Below are positions 1-9,397 of a DNA stretch of 64,000 nt, one piece after another (position 1 is the stretch's first letter; each line of letters opens with the position of its first letter). The DNA is from Carboxylicivirga marina (GTDB taxonomy: Bacteria > Bacteroidota > Bacteroidia > Bacteroidales > Marinilabiliaceae). The stretch is taken from the NCBI RefSeq assembly GCF_016612505.1, contig NZ_JAENRR010000001.1, positions 1-64,000 of the forward strand, written 5' to 3'. The position numbers were made by a program, and so were the translations under genes. The notes below the pieces were generated by a model that was not told the origin of the DNA, searched no databases, and saw nothing but the letters and a program-made list of their open reading frames with translations.

Positions 1-1
1 C

Positions 2-595
2 CATAACAACACTTTGGCACGTTCTTTATGGTTGGCCTATGGCTGTAGGTTACCCTACAAAAAATCAATCGTTAGATTAATAAAAGGCAAAGAGGTTCCA
101 TTTGACCTGCGCTTTGGGTTTTTACCAGTGTTGCTGCCAGGGTACGACACTCCTTTAAATATGATAGTTGTTAAAGGATTCGGCACTAAACCAATGATGT
201 TATTGACAACTTTGCCAATTGAATCTAAAGAGAAAGACATTTGGTTCGTTATACAGGCCTATATTAAGCGGTGGTGTATCGAAGAAACCATTCGATTTAT
301 CAAGCAGACTTATGACCTTGAGAACGTAAGATTATTGAAATACACACGGCTACAAAACATGATGGCTCTATTACTGGCTGTGTTTTACTTTATTTCGGTA
401 ATACTTGATCAATCACAAAAGCTAACAATAATGGCTGGGTATATCATCAAAAGTGCCAAGCGTGTATTTGGGGTTCCTGATTTTAAATTTTATGCCCTTG
501 GTGATGGTTTGTACAATATCTTTTCTCGTCACCCAGGTAAACCCAAGGCATATAAGCAAAGAAAGGAATCTCAGCTAACTTTTGGATTTACTTAA
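2..595 (+). CDS. IS4-type transposase, C-terminal part (cut by window edge)
   Basis: The reading frame is open to the left edge, so the visible 190-odd residues are only the C-terminal part of a transposase and the apparent first residue is not a real start. The segment YIKRWCIEETIRFIK fits the Y-(2)-R-(3)-E-(6)-K signature that holds the last catalytic glutamate of IS4-family DDE transposases. The protein ends in a basic tail typical of insertion-sequence transposases. I cannot see a convincing terminal inverted repeat in the 190 bp after the stop, so the right end of the element is not fixed. Whether the gene is intact depends on sequence outside the window. Confidence 0.8.
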   Translation, partial: HNNTLARSLWLAYGCRLPYKKSIVRLIKGKEVPFDLRFGFLPVLLPGYDTPLNMIVVKGFGTKPMMLLTTLPIESKEKDIWFVIQAYIKRWCIEETIRFIKQTYDLENVRLLKYTRLQNMMALLLAVFYFISVILDQSQKLTIMAGYIIKSAKRVFGVPDFKFYALGDGLYNIFSRHPGKPKAYKQRKESQLTFGFT

Positions 596-726
596 AAAAA
601 TGGGGTAACTCCAACATATAAGACTCATAATAAACAAAATACACATAAATCACACCACTTACTACAAATACCATATCTGATTTAACGAATAATTTATTTT
701 TAATCTCAATTCCAAGATAGATAACC

Positions 727-755
727 TTGTTCATTGGCAATTTTATTTACTTTTG
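727..755 (+). promoter_or_regulatory. Bacteroidota-type promoter for the MFS gene
   Basis: TTG at 727-729 is followed after 18 bp by TACTTTTG at 748-755, which fits the TAnnTTTG -7 element of the Bacteroidota housekeeping sigma factor. The start codon at 789 lies about 33 bp downstream. Predicted from sequence only. Confidence 0.55.
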
Positions 756-788
756 AACTGTCACAATTATCTAAAAAACACCCAATAG

Positions 789-2147
789 ATGGAACAAATT
801 AAAAAAGCTCTCAACGAATCACCTGCCATGCGATGGGGAATATTACTCTTAGTGGGCTTCGTCCTGTCGGTTAATTATTATTTCTACGACGCATTCTCTA
901 CTCTTAAAGATGATATGAGAACTGTCTTCGGATTCACCGGAACAGACTATGGTCTCTTCTCAGCCTTTTACTCTGTACCCAATACATTTTTGATGATGGC
1001 CGTTATTGGCGGCATCATTTTAGATAAAATTGGCATCAGGCGTACAGGTTTTCTATTTGTGTTTTTTATGACTATTGGTGCACTATTAACCGGATATGGA
1101 GCATCAGACTACTTTAACAACGGTGGCTTTGGCTATGAATTCATGGGATCTTTTTTACCTCGTTTCTCACCTGAACTAAAAGTGATGTTACTTGGTCGAT
1201 TCTTTTTTGGATTGGGTGCCGAAACAACCATTGTTGTAGTGAGCAAAATACTGGTAAAATGGTTTAAAGGAAAGGACCTAGCACTTGCTTTTGGCTTAAA
1301 AGTTGGATTTGGCCGACTTGGCTCATTTGCAGCTCTACGCTTATCTCCCTTAATTTCAAATGAAGGAACCAACTTAAGCAGCGCCATATGGTTAGGTGCG
1401 ATCCTGGTATCAATAGGGCTATTAGCCTTTCTTGTTTATATGCTTTTTGATGCCAAATTGGATAGTCAAATACAAGAAAATACAAGTGAAAAATCTGAGA
1501 ATAAGTTCTCTTTCAAAGACATTACTGGTTTAATTAGTAACCGAGCATATTTGTATATCGCATTACTATGTGTGACCTTTTATTCTGCCGTCTTTCCATT
1601 TATCCAGTATGCTCCCGATTTCTTTTCTGATAAATTTGGGCTGACATCTGTTGAAAGTGGCAACTTAACATCCTATTTGCCAGTTGGAACGCTCATATTT
1701 ACACCAGTTTTTGGCGCTTTAATTGATCGAAAAGGGAAAAGTGCAAGCGCCATGATTTTTGGTGCCATCACATTATTAGTTACGCACTTACTTTTTGCAC
1801 TAACAAATACGCCACCAATTATACCACTCATTTTATTAGGAATTTCTTTTGCCTTGGTGCCTGCAGCTATGTGGCCAACAATGGTTAAACTAGTTGACGA
1901 AAATAAAATAGGTACAGCTTACGGTTTAATGTATTCCATTCAGAACCTTGGACTATTTATCTTCCCGCTGTTAGCCGGCACTATATTAGATGCTACTAAT
2001 CCGGGTAATCCTGCGGTATCGGATTACACAGCTACCATATTAATGTTTGCAGCAGTTAGTTTAATAGGTTTGATTTTTGCTCTGCTATTAAAATACGAGG
2101 ATAAGAAAAAGCACTTTGGCGTTGAATTGCCATTGAATAAAAAATAA
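789..2147 (+). CDS. MFS transporter, 12 membrane segments
   Basis: This 452-residue inner-membrane protein has the alternating hydrophobic segments of the major facilitator superfamily. Family signs are the loop-2 motif GGIILDKIGIRRTG and a second-half counterpart GALIDRKGKSAS. The loop GRFFFGLGAETTIVV with the following KWFKGK resembles MFSD1-like transporters, several of which move dipeptides; the substrate here is unknown. It has its own upstream promoter and a hairpin directly after the stop, so it is probably monocistronic. The neighbouring convergent Crp/Fnr regulator need not control it. Family assignment is firm, substrate is open. Confidence 0.85.
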   Translation: MEQIKKALNESPAMRWGILLLVGFVLSVNYYFYDAFSTLKDDMRTVFGFTGTDYGLFSAFYSVPNTFLMMAVIGGIILDKIGIRRTGFLFVFFMTIGALLTGYGASDYFNNGGFGYEFMGSFLPRFSPELKVMLLGRFFFGLGAETTIVVVSKILVKWFKGKDLALAFGLKVGFGRLGSFAALRLSPLISNEGTNLSSAIWLGAILVSIGLLAFLVYMLFDAKLDSQIQENTSEKSENKFSFKDITGLISNRAYLYIALLCVTFYSAVFPFIQYAPDFFSDKFGLTSVESGNLTSYLPVGTLIFTPVFGALIDRKGKSASAMIFGAITLLVTHLLFALTNTPPIIPLILLGISFALVPAAMWPTMVKLVDENKIGTAYGLMYSIQNLGLFIFPLLAGTILDATNPGNPAVSDYTATILMFAAVSLIGLIFALLLKYEDKKKHFGVELPLNKK

Positions 2148-2153
2148 GAAAAA

Positions 2154-2179
2154 GGCTGGATACCATGTGGAATCCAGCC
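2154..2179. terminator. Bidirectional terminator between convergent genes
   Basis: GGCTGGAT (2154-2161) pairs with ATCCAGCC (2172-2179). An A-rich run precedes it and a T-rich stretch follows, so it can end both the MFS transcript and the convergent regulator transcript. Confidence 0.7.
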
Positions 2180-2202
2180 CTTATTTCATTTTTCAAATAT
2201 TG

Positions 2203-2865
2203 TTAGGACAACATAATTATACGCTCAAGCTTTTCTTTGTTGGTGATGATTAATTCTCGTCGGTCGAAGCGGATAACACCATCATTTTTGAACTCAGTAA
2301 TCAATCGACTTACCGACTCTTTTGAAGTGCCAATCCAACGCGCCATATCCAGTCGTGAAATTACCAAAGGAATAGCCTCGTCAGCTGTAGTATTGAACAA
2401 ATCCTGCAATTTCAATAGCAGATTAGCCAAACGTCCGCGTACGGTACGCTGCGACAACTCAACCAATGAACTATATGAGTTTTTCAACTCATCGCACGTT
2501 TTTTTAATGAGCAAATCAGTTAACTCTTTATTAGCACTGATAGTCTTTTTAAAAGCCTCGCCCGGAATCTGACAAACCTCACTATCTGTTAAACTCTCGC
2601 ATGCCGTTACCTCAGGCTCATCACCCAATAAGGAATGAAAACCAAATAAATCACCTTCTTTAACTAGTCGCACAATTTGCTGCTCACCTTTTGAACCAAT
2701 CCGATATATTTTTAATAAACCTTTATTTACAAAAAAGGCGTGTTTCATATTGGTATCCTGCTCATAAACAATTTCACCACTTTTGTAATATGCACATTGC
2801 TCAATCGCCTGATTCCATAACTGTTCATCAGCTTGAATATGTTTTAGTATACTGCTTAATGGCAT
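2203..2865 (-). CDS. Crp/Fnr-family transcriptional regulator
   Basis: This 220-residue protein has the two-part Crp/Fnr layout. The N-terminal cyclic-nucleotide-binding-like barrel (about residues 20-120) includes GEIVYEQD, VNKGLLKIYR and VKEGDLFGFHSLLG. A long dimer helix follows (about 120-150), then a winged helix-turn-helix whose recognition segment is MARWIGTSKESVSRLITEFK (about 170-190). No N-terminal cysteine cluster like that of FNR is seen, so it is not an obvious iron-sulfur oxygen sensor. Such regulators in Bacteroidota often act in redox or nitrosative responses. Its targets cannot be read from the window; the pfl and cbb3 genes are candidates by inference only. Confidence 0.88.
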   Translation of the reverse strand: MPLSSILKHIQADEQLWNQAIEQCAYYKSGEIVYEQDTNMKHAFFVNKGLLKIYRIGSKGEQQIVRLVKEGDLFGFHSLLGDEPEVTACESLTDSEVCQIPGEAFKKTISANKELTDLLIKKTCDELKNSYSSLVELSQRTVRGRLANLLLKLQDLFNTTADEAIPLVISRLDMARWIGTSKESVSRLITEFKNDGVIRFDRRELIITNKEKLERIIMLS

Positions 2866-3138
2866 GTTCTGCTTTTTTTATCAATCAATCATGGCAACAT
2901 ACAAATTTCTTTTAAGAAACGACAAATCCCAGTGTAAAAAATCGCAGCTTATTTCTTCTTTGTATAAAGATAAAACTGCAAATGCTGATAATTAAGTTGA
3001 TTTTTGACTTCTCAATTCTCGGCAAGATTGACTTTTTAACCTGCAATCAGGATGAACGAATAAGATGAATCGATACAGATATGCCGTTTTTCGTTTAATT
3101 AAAGAACCTCAAAAAGCAGACCGGATTGAGTTTGAGCA

Positions 3139-3235
3139 TAAAAAAACCTCTATAGTGTCTCTTGGGTTAGATTGGCTATAGAGGTAAAGGATGTTGAATA
3201 GTGTTGGGGTTGTAACCGTCCGTTTCAGTTACGTG
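3139..3235 (-). ncRNA. Candidate small RNA, tandem copy A
   Basis: Read on the minus strand, the unit starts with a hairpin (GTAAC 212-216 with GTTAC 228-232 of the 3,000s block, 11-nt loop). A conserved single-stranded stretch of about 28 nt follows, then a 10-bp stem (3146-3155 with 3176-3185) ended by a run of seven T, which is an intrinsic terminator. Copy B repeats this order with base changes that keep the pairs. I do not recognise a known RNA family. No clear minus-strand promoter was found, so transcription is inferred. Confidence 0.5.
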
Positions 3236-3349
3236 TGTTTAATTTTTGAAATCACTTACATTTACCGGAAATCAAGCGAAAGGTTGTTTTATTTTGACAA
3301 ACAGCGTCTTTTTGTTGATAAACGGAGTTTTACTCTTGATTGGCAGACA

Positions 3350-3450
3350 TAAAAAAACCTCTGCAATTCTATTGGGTTAGAATTTATTACAGAGGTAAAG
3401 GATGTTGAATAGTGTTGGGTGTTTTAAGAAACCGTCCGTTTCAGTTTCTT
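3350..3450 (-). ncRNA. Candidate small RNA, tandem copy B
   Basis: Second copy of the unit about 200 bp away. The 11-nt loop CGTCCGTTTCA (plus-strand reading) and the stretch AAAGGATGTTGAATAGTG are identical to copy A. The stem around the loop is AAGAAAC (3426-3432) with GTTTCTT (3444-3450). The terminator stem ACCTCTG (3357-3363) with CAGAGGT (3390-3396) is followed on the minus strand by seven T. At least three paired positions differ from copy A with both partners changed, which argues for selection on RNA structure. Confidence 0.5.
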
Positions 3451-3774
3451 TGAGTGTTTAAATGAATTGTGAATTCAGACGAGTTTACTGCCTTAACGGG
3501 CGTATTGTTATTGAGAATTGACGAATGCCTTCTTTTTGGTGATAAACAACCACATTTGTGTGATTAAATAATTTCAGTCATTACACTAATTGATATAATT
3601 TCGATTAAAACATAGATTCGAACATTAGTCGCCCATATTCAAATAAACACAAACAACTGAATACACAACACTTACACCAGACTCATTTTAAGACTTAATT
3701 ATCTCATTTACACCAAGCTAATTATTATTGTTTAATTAATTTCATAACATTTGCCGTTCGTCAAATTAAAGCAA

Positions 3775-4560
3775 CTATCGTTTTTTGGCCTCCTCCCAAA
3801 TCTCGTCCATCTCAGCCAAAGACATCTGCTTTAAATCCCTCCCAACCTTCAAGGTTCTTTCCTCCAAATAGTTAAATCGCTTAATGAATTTTCGATTAGT
3901 ACGTTCTAAGGCATTTTCGGGATTAACGCCATACAAGCGAGCTGCATTGATGATTGAAAATAACAAATCTCCGAATTCAGCTTCAGTCTTATCTTCATCG
4001 TGGGCGTCTATTTCGGTTTTTAGCTCTTCTAATTCTTCCTTTACCTTTTCCCAAACCTGCTCTTTATGCTCCCAATCAAAACCTACCCCACGTGCTTTAT
4101 CCTGAATACGATTTGCCTTAACCATAGCTGGCAACGACATTGGAACTCCCTCCAGAACTGACTTATTCCCATCTTTTTCTTTCAGCTTTAATTTCTCCCA
4201 ATTCTCTTCAACTGTTTTGGCATCATTGGCTTCTACATCAGAAAATATATGCGGATGGCGGTAAATTAGTTTTTCATTCAAGGAGTGAATCACATCAACC
4301 ATGGAAAACTCCGATTGCTCTGAGCCAATTTTGGCATAAAAAACAATGTGCAGCAACAAATCACCAAGCTCCTTTTTAATCAATGAGGCATCTTTCTTTA
4401 TAATGGCATCGGCCAATTCATATGTCTCTTCAATAGTAAGCGTTCTTAATGATTCATTGGTTTGCTTTTTATCCCAGGGGCAATTCGCCCTAAGTTCATC
4501 CATGATATTTAATAACTCTTTAAAAACTTTTAAAGTTGGTTCATGATGGTTTTGACTCAT
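3775..4560 (-). CDS. mazG: MazG nucleoside triphosphate pyrophosphohydrolase
   Basis: The 261-residue product hydrolyses (d)NTPs to the monophosphate and pyrophosphate, a house-cleaning role in the cytosol. Two MazG domains are visible. The first holds NCPWDKKQTNESLRTLTIEE and EETYELADAI with GDLLLHIVFYA. The second holds EELEELKTEI and EFGDLLFSIINAARL. The paired acidic EExxE/D helices are the magnesium-binding sites. Length matches full-length two-domain MazG of the E. coli type. It ends about 325 bp before small-RNA copy B on the same strand and is divergent from phoH. Confidence 0.95.
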   Translation of the reverse strand: MSQNHHEPTLKVFKELLNIMDELRANCPWDKKQTNESLRTLTIEETYELADAIIKKDASLIKKELGDLLLHIVFYAKIGSEQSEFSMVDVIHSLNEKLIYRHPHIFSDVEANDAKTVEENWEKLKLKEKDGNKSVLEGVPMSLPAMVKANRIQDKARGVGFDWEHKEQVWEKVKEELEELKTEIDAHDEDKTEAEFGDLLFSIINAARLYGVNPENALERTNRKFIKRFNYLEERTLKVGRDLKQMSLAEMDEIWEEAKKR

Positions 4561-4709
4561 AATTTGATATTGCTAAAAATTTGAATTACTATCGAATGCC
4601 TTCTTTGTTTTTTCAAAAAAGATGGTAATGAATACCACTTTTGTCAGCTTACAAATGCAAAAAATATTGTTACTTTGCAAAATACAAAATTAAGGATTTA
4701 AACCACTTT

Positions 4710-5642
4710 ATGATAGAAAAGTTAATCTACCTGGAATCGGTTGATCTAGTTGAATTTCTGGGCATAAAAAACGCCAAACTGGAATTGATAAAAAATCGTT
4801 TCCCAAAGTTGAATATTGTAGCCAGAGGCAATTGGTTAAAAGCCATAGGCGAAGCTGATGAAGTGGCTGACTTTGAAGAAAAGGTAAATTTACTACTCAA
4901 TCACTACAACAACTATAACGTACTAACTGAAAAATCGCTGAATGAGTTACTAGGTGGTGATCGTTTGTCGGATGCCAGTAGTAATAGTGATGTGATTCTA
5001 TTTAGTACAAGCGGTAAACCCATTAAAGCACGCACTAAGAATCAGGAAAAACTGGTCAAAGGTTTTAAAAAGAATGATTTGCTTTTTGCAGTTGGTCCTG
5101 CTGGTTCGGGCAAAACATATGTAGCTATTGCTTTAGCAGTAGCAGCATTGAAAAACAGGCAGGTAAGAAGAATCATACTGAGCCGTCCGGCCGTTGAGGC
5201 TGGTGAAAAATTAGGCTTCCTACCTGGCGATATGAAGGAAAAGATTGATCCCTACCTGCAGCCGCTTTATGATGCTTTACAAGACATGATTCCCGGTGCT
5301 AAACTCAAAGAGTTCATGGAGAATGGCACTATCCAGATAGCTCCACTGGCTTTTATGCGGGGTCGTACCCTCAATGATGCCTGTGTCATTTTGGATGAAG
5401 CACAAAACACCACCAACAACCAAATGAAAATGTTTCTCACACGAATGGGGGAATATGCAAAGTTCATTATTACAGGTGATGTGACTCAAATTGACCTGCC
5501 CAACAAGCAACAATCAGGCCTGGTGCAATCGATGCGTATTTTAAAAGGGATAAAAAGAATTGAACGTGTGAACTTTACAGTAAAAGACATTGTTCGTCAT
5601 AAGCTGGTACAGGACATTGTTGATGCCTACGATAAAGAATAA
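4710..5642 (+). CDS. phoH: PhoH-family ATPase
   Basis: The frame opens at a TTG at 4641, but the ATG at 4710 gives the usual N-terminus (MIEKLIYLESVDLVEFLG), so I start there (310 residues). An N-terminal KH-like part is followed by the PhoH P-loop domain with Walker A VGPAGSGKTYVAIA and Walker B VILDEAQN. The segment LSRPAVEAGEKLGFLPGDM is typical of the family. The protein is a cytosolic ATPase linked to RNA metabolism and, in relatives, to YbeY. The biochemical role is known only in outline. A TTACTTTGC box at about 4672-4680 may be its -7 promoter element. Confidence 0.92.
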   Translation: MIEKLIYLESVDLVEFLGIKNAKLELIKNRFPKLNIVARGNWLKAIGEADEVADFEEKVNLLLNHYNNYNVLTEKSLNELLGGDRLSDASSNSDVILFSTSGKPIKARTKNQEKLVKGFKKNDLLFAVGPAGSGKTYVAIALAVAALKNRQVRRIILSRPAVEAGEKLGFLPGDMKEKIDPYLQPLYDALQDMIPGAKLKEFMENGTIQIAPLAFMRGRTLNDACVILDEAQNTTNNQMKMFLTRMGEYAKFIITGDVTQIDLPNKQQSGLVQSMRILKGIKRIERVNFTVKDIVRHKLVQDIVDAYDKE

Positions 5643-5711
5643 CAGAAACAACACTTAAAAAGCACATAAACGAAACTAAAGGAAAATAAATATTGATATA
5701 AACTAATAATT

Positions 5712-6662
5712 ATGAGCAAAGCAATTGTTAAGACGGATTATAATTTTCCGGGACAAAAGAGCGTATACAAAGGAAAAGTACGCGACGTTTACAACATTAA
5801 TGATGATTATCTTGTAATGGTTGTTTCTGACCGCATCTCTGCATTTGATGTGGTTTTACCTAAAGGTATTCCTTTCAAAGGACAAGTGTTAAACCAGATT
5901 GCTGAAAAATTCTTGGATGCAACTGCTGATATCGTTCCTAACTGGAAAATAGCTACGCCAGACCCAACGGTAACTGTTGGTCATTTTTGCGAAACCTACC
6001 CGGTTGAAATGATTGTGCGTGGATACTTAACTGGTAGCTCGTGGCGCTTGTACAAAGATGGCGGTCGCGACATTTGTGGTGTACCTATTCCTGATGGCAT
6101 GAAGGAGCACGAAGCATTTCCTGAGCCAATTCTTACTCCAACCACAAAAGCTGAGCAGGGTGAGCACGATGAAAACATCACTCGTGAAGAAATCATCAAG
6201 CAAGGTTTGGTTTCAGAAGAAGAATACCTGGAATTAGAGCGTATTTCACTTGAGTTATTTAAGCGCGGAAGCGAAATCGCTAAAGAAATGGGCTTAATCC
6301 TGGTTGATACAAAATATGAATTTGGTAGAAAAGATGGTCAGATATACTTAATCGACGAAATTCACACACCTGATTCTTCACGTTACTTCTATGCTGACGG
6401 TTACCAGGAGCGTTTCGACAAAGGTGAGAACCAAAAGCAGTTGTCGAAAGAATTTGTGCGCGAATGGCTAATGGACAATAATTTCCAGGGTCGTGAAGGC
6501 GAAGTTGTTCCAGAAATGTCTGATGAGTTTGTAACTGAAGTATCGGATCGCTACATTGAACTTTACGAAAGCATCACGGGTGATAAATTTGAAAAAGCTG
6601 ATGTATCTGAAGTTATTGGCCGCGTTGAAAAGAATGTGACTGACTACTTGAATTCGTTGTAA
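5712..6662 (+). CDS. purC: SAICAR synthetase (purine synthesis)
   Basis: This 316-residue enzyme joins CAIR and aspartate at the cost of ATP to make SAICAR, a late step of de novo IMP synthesis. Family motifs include [23 protein letters not shown] cut here to its first part [38 protein letters not shown] and DTKYEFGRK followed by [13 protein letters not shown]. The length matches the longer PurC form of Bacteroidota and eukaryotic-like branches. It lies 69 bp after phoH and may share its transcript, but the two are functionally unrelated. A terminator hairpin follows at 6724-6757. Confidence 0.96.
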   Translation: MSKAIVKTDYNFPGQKSVYKGKVRDVYNINDDYLVMVVSDRISAFDVVLPKGIPFKGQVLNQIAEKFLDATADIVPNWKIATPDPTVTVGHFCETYPVEMIVRGYLTGSSWRLYKDGGRDICGVPIPDGMKEHEAFPEPILTPTTKAEQGEHDENITREEIIKQGLVSEEEYLELERISLELFKRGSEIAKEMGLILVDTKYEFGRKDGQIYLIDEIHTPDSSRYFYADGYQERFDKGENQKQLSKEFVREWLMDNNFQGREGEVVPEMSDEFVTEVSDRYIELYESITGDKFEKADVSEVIGRVEKNVTDYLNSL

Positions 6663-6723
6663 ACTATAGTTTGTTAGTTTTGAGTCAGTAGACAGTAGCT
6701 AACATTTAGAACAATATAAAAGT

Positions 6724-6757
6724 AAAACCCGCCAAGTTCGATACCTGGCGGTTTTTT
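6724..6757. terminator. Terminator between purC and oligopeptidase gene
   Basis: AAAACCCGCCA pairs with TGGCGGTTTT around a short loop with one bulged C, followed by TTTTTT. The A-rich left arm makes it usable from both sides for the two convergent genes. Confidence 0.8.
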
Positions 6758-6802
6758 AGTTCCTATTGGCTTCTGCCTTTCTATTTCTGCCAAATTACCC
6801 AA

Positions 6803-8947
6803 TTACTCATCAATCCCTTCCAGCATCAGCATAAAAGCATAATCCAATGCCGTTTCACGATAACGCTTAAAACGCCCTGAGGCTCCGCCGTGACCAGCTT
6901 CCATATTCGTGTGCATAATGAGAATGTTATCGTCTGTTTTTTGATCGCGTAGCTTTGCTAACCATTTGGCAGGTTCCCAATATTGCACTTGCGAATCAAA
7001 CAATCCGGTTGTGATCAGCATGTTTGGATAAGCTTTAGCCGCTACATTGTCATAAGGCGAATAACTCAACATATAATCATAGTACTCTTTGTTCTTCGGA
7101 TTACCCCATTCATCAAACTCATTGGTTGTTAACGGAATGGTTTCATCTAACATCGTTGAAACAACATCAACAAATGGAACTGCTGCCACCATCCCATTAT
7201 ATAACTCAGGAGCCATATTCGCCACAGCTCCCATAAGCAATCCACCAGCACTACCACCCATGGCGTATAAATGCTCAGGTGATGTATAATTATTATCGAT
7301 TAAATACTTGCTACAATCAATGTAATCATTGAAGGTGTTCATTTTATTCAACATTTTGCCGTCATCATACCAATGACGCCCCATTGCCTGACTTCCTCTA
7401 ATGTGAGCTAACACATAAACGAAACCTCTATCAAGAAGACTTAATCGTGTTGAGCTAAACCAAGGATCCATGGTTGAGCCATATGAACCATAAGCGTATA
7501 ATAATAATGGTGCCTTGCCATCTTTTGCAACTCCTTTTTTATATACAACAGACATCGGTACTTTTTTACCATCACGAGCGGTCGCCCATAAACGTTCTGT
7601 TACATATTCATCCGGATTGTGACCGCCAATAACCTCTTGTATTTTTTTAACGACCTTAACTTTAGCATCCATATCATAATCAATAGTAGATGTCGGGGTA
7701 GTCATCGAGCTATAACCAAAACGCAAACTGCTTGTGTTGAATTCAGGATTGGTAGATATATAAGCAACGTATACATCTTCGCCAAAATCCAGATAATGCT
7801 CTTCCTTTGTTTTCTGATTGATTATGCGCAAGTGTGTTAAAGCATCTTTGCGTTCACTCACTACTAAATGGCCATTAAATACTTCGATCTCATCAAGCAA
7901 TACATCTTCACGATGCGGAATAACTTCTTTCCAATTACTCATCTCTGTAGCAGTCACCGGTGTTTCCATTAAGCGAAAATTAGTCGCCTCATGATTGGTT
8001 GTAATAAACCACTTATCATCAAAATGCTCAATATAATACTGATGCTTCGTTCCTCTCGGTGTAAATTGCTTAAATTCACCAGTCGGATTATCAGCGTCTA
8101 ATATCCAGTAATCACTAACCAGTGTGGCATCTTCATCAATAACAATATATTTATCCGATTTGGTCTTACTCACACCAATATAAAATGATGGATCTTTTTC
8201 ATGATAAACCATTACATCTTTAGAAACTTCGGTACCAAGTTTGTGTCGCCATATCTTTTCACTCAATAGCGACACTTCATTTTTGCTTGTATAAAAATAG
8301 GTTTGATTATCATTGGCCCATGCACCACCTGCTTGAGCATTACTTAGCTCTTCAGCTAATATCTCGCCTGTCTCCAGGTTTTTAAAGCGAATGGTATAAA
8401 TACGACGACTAACAAAATCCTCACCAAACGCCAGCATTTTATTGTCTTTACTAATACTTAAACTTCCAAGTCCATAGTAAGACTGACCTTCGGCCCGCTC
8501 ATTTTCATCAAAAAAAACTTCCTCCTCAGCATCGAGTGTTCCTTTTTTACGACAATGAATACGATACTCCTTTCCTTTTTCGAAACGAGAATAATACCAA
8601 TAACCGTTTGAAAAATAAGGAACCGATTCATCGTCTTTCTTTATACGTCCAACGATTTCATCAAATAGCTTTTCCTGTAACGGTTCCGTATTTATAAGTA
8701 CAGATTTGGTATATTTATTTTCAGCATTCAAATAGTCAAGTACTTTTTGCGTCTGTTCATCGGCTTGTTCAGCATTTTTTTGTGCATCCGTTAAGCGCAT
8801 CCAAAAGTAAGGATCGGTGCGGGTGTGTTCATGAATGGTTAATACCGAGTCTTTCTTCTCAGCAATTGGAGCATTCGGTAATTTTTCGGGTATCATAGAA
8901 ACTTTCTTACTTGGTGAATTACATGCTGCTACAAAAAGTACAGCCAA
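6803..8947 (-). CDS. Oligopeptidase B-like S9 peptidase (lipoprotein; damaged start)
   Basis: A prolyl-oligopeptidase-family serine peptidase with an N-terminal beta-propeller and C-terminal alpha/beta-hydrolase domain. Counting from the TTG at 8947, the triad is Ser566 (GGSAGG), Asp651 (GLFDSQ) and His686 (EAGHGG). The LSTKR-like region and length (714) fit oligopeptidase B, which cleaves after basic residues in short peptides. The N-terminus reads AVLFVAACNSPS, a lipobox with Cys9. An upstream ATG at 8966-8968 would complete a normal lipoprotein signal, but a TAA at codon 6 (8951-8953) interrupts it. Either the TTG is used, the stop is a sequencing error, or the gene is mildly broken. Confidence 0.85.
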   Translation of the reverse strand: MAVLFVAACNSPSKKVSMIPEKLPNAPIAEKKDSVLTIHEHTRTDPYFWMRLTDAQKNAEQADEQTQKVLDYLNAENKYTKSVLINTEPLQEKLFDEIVGRIKKDDESVPYFSNGYWYYSRFEKGKEYRIHCRKKGTLDAEEEVFFDENERAEGQSYYGLGSLSISKDNKMLAFGEDFVSRRIYTIRFKNLETGEILAEELSNAQAGGAWANDNQTYFYTSKNEVSLLSEKIWRHKLGTEVSKDVMVYHEKDPSFYIGVSKTKSDKYIVIDEDATLVSDYWILDADNPTGEFKQFTPRGTKHQYYIEHFDDKWFITTNHEATNFRLMETPVTATEMSNWKEVIPHREDVLLDEIEVFNGHLVVSERKDALTHLRIINQKTKEEHYLDFGEDVYVAYISTNPEFNTSSLRFGYSSMTTPTSTIDYDMDAKVKVVKKIQEVIGGHNPDEYVTERLWATARDGKKVPMSVVYKKGVAKDGKAPLLLYAYGSYGSTMDPWFSSTRLSLLDRGFVYVLAHIRGSQAMGRHWYDDGKMLNKMNTFNDYIDCSKYLIDNNYTSPEHLYAMGGSAGGLLMGAVANMAPELYNGMVAAVPFVDVVSTMLDETIPLTTNEFDEWGNPKNKEYYDYMLSYSPYDNVAAKAYPNMLITTGLFDSQVQYWEPAKWLAKLRDQKTDDNILIMHTNMEAGHGGASGRFKRYRETALDYAFMLMLEGIDE

Positions 8948-8968
8948 AAGTTAGATTGATTTATACAT

Positions 8969-9397
8969 ACGTGAATAGTATTTAGGTTTAAATTGATTTA
9001 AAGGTACCAAATCCAATTAAATGATACTCCTTTTTCATTTTTTATCTGCCTATCTGTCCAAACAAATCTACCTAACTGTTAAAAATATTTAAATCTTACT
9101 CCACCCCTCATACTATCAAAAATATTTAAATCGATAGTTAGCGAACAATTAAAGTATTTGTCGCTCTCAAATTACACTCATCAATTTCTTTTGTAATCTG
9201 CACATTACAATTTCCATTCGAATTTATTACTTCTATATTCTACCATATAAATACTTAAAGGTCTTTTTATCACATTGTAATACTCTGTATTATACCCAAC
9301 AAAGGTGATTGCACAGTAAAATAAAAGAGCTTTTCTTTGCAGTGCAAATACGATTTTAACGCACAAATAATAATTAGTACAGGTTAATAAGCGAATT
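8969..9397. promoter_or_regulatory. Divergent regulatory region upstream of pflB
   Basis: This AT-rich 429-bp region between divergent genes holds no protein gene. A 15-bp direct repeat AAAAATATTTAAATC occurs at about 9081 and 9117. A possible promoter for pflB is TTG at about 9312-9314 followed after 20 bp by TTTCTTTG, one mismatch from TAnnTTTG. I looked for an FNR-type TTGAT-N4-ATCAA palindrome and saw none. Confidence 0.35.

Larger units (their letters stand above)
2866..3774. other. 909-bp intergenic region with tandem RNA units
   Basis: No convincing protein gene lies here. The centre holds two diverged copies of a structured unit (3139-3235 and 3350-3450), annotated separately. The rest is AT-rich. 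A 53-codon frame starting at the ATG at 3190 spans copy A, but its counterpart in copy B has only 19 codons and shares six residues, so coding is unlikely. Confidence 0.6.

Noticed and set aside
3190-3350. 53-codon frame with a GAGG-AAAGG ribosome-site-like start, spanning RNA unit A
   Set aside because: The matching frame in unit B is 19 codons and diverges after six residues because of an indel, while RNA pairing is kept.
8969-9397. FNR-type operator upstream of pflB
   Set aside because: No TTGAT-N4-ATCAA-like palindrome could be found by eye.
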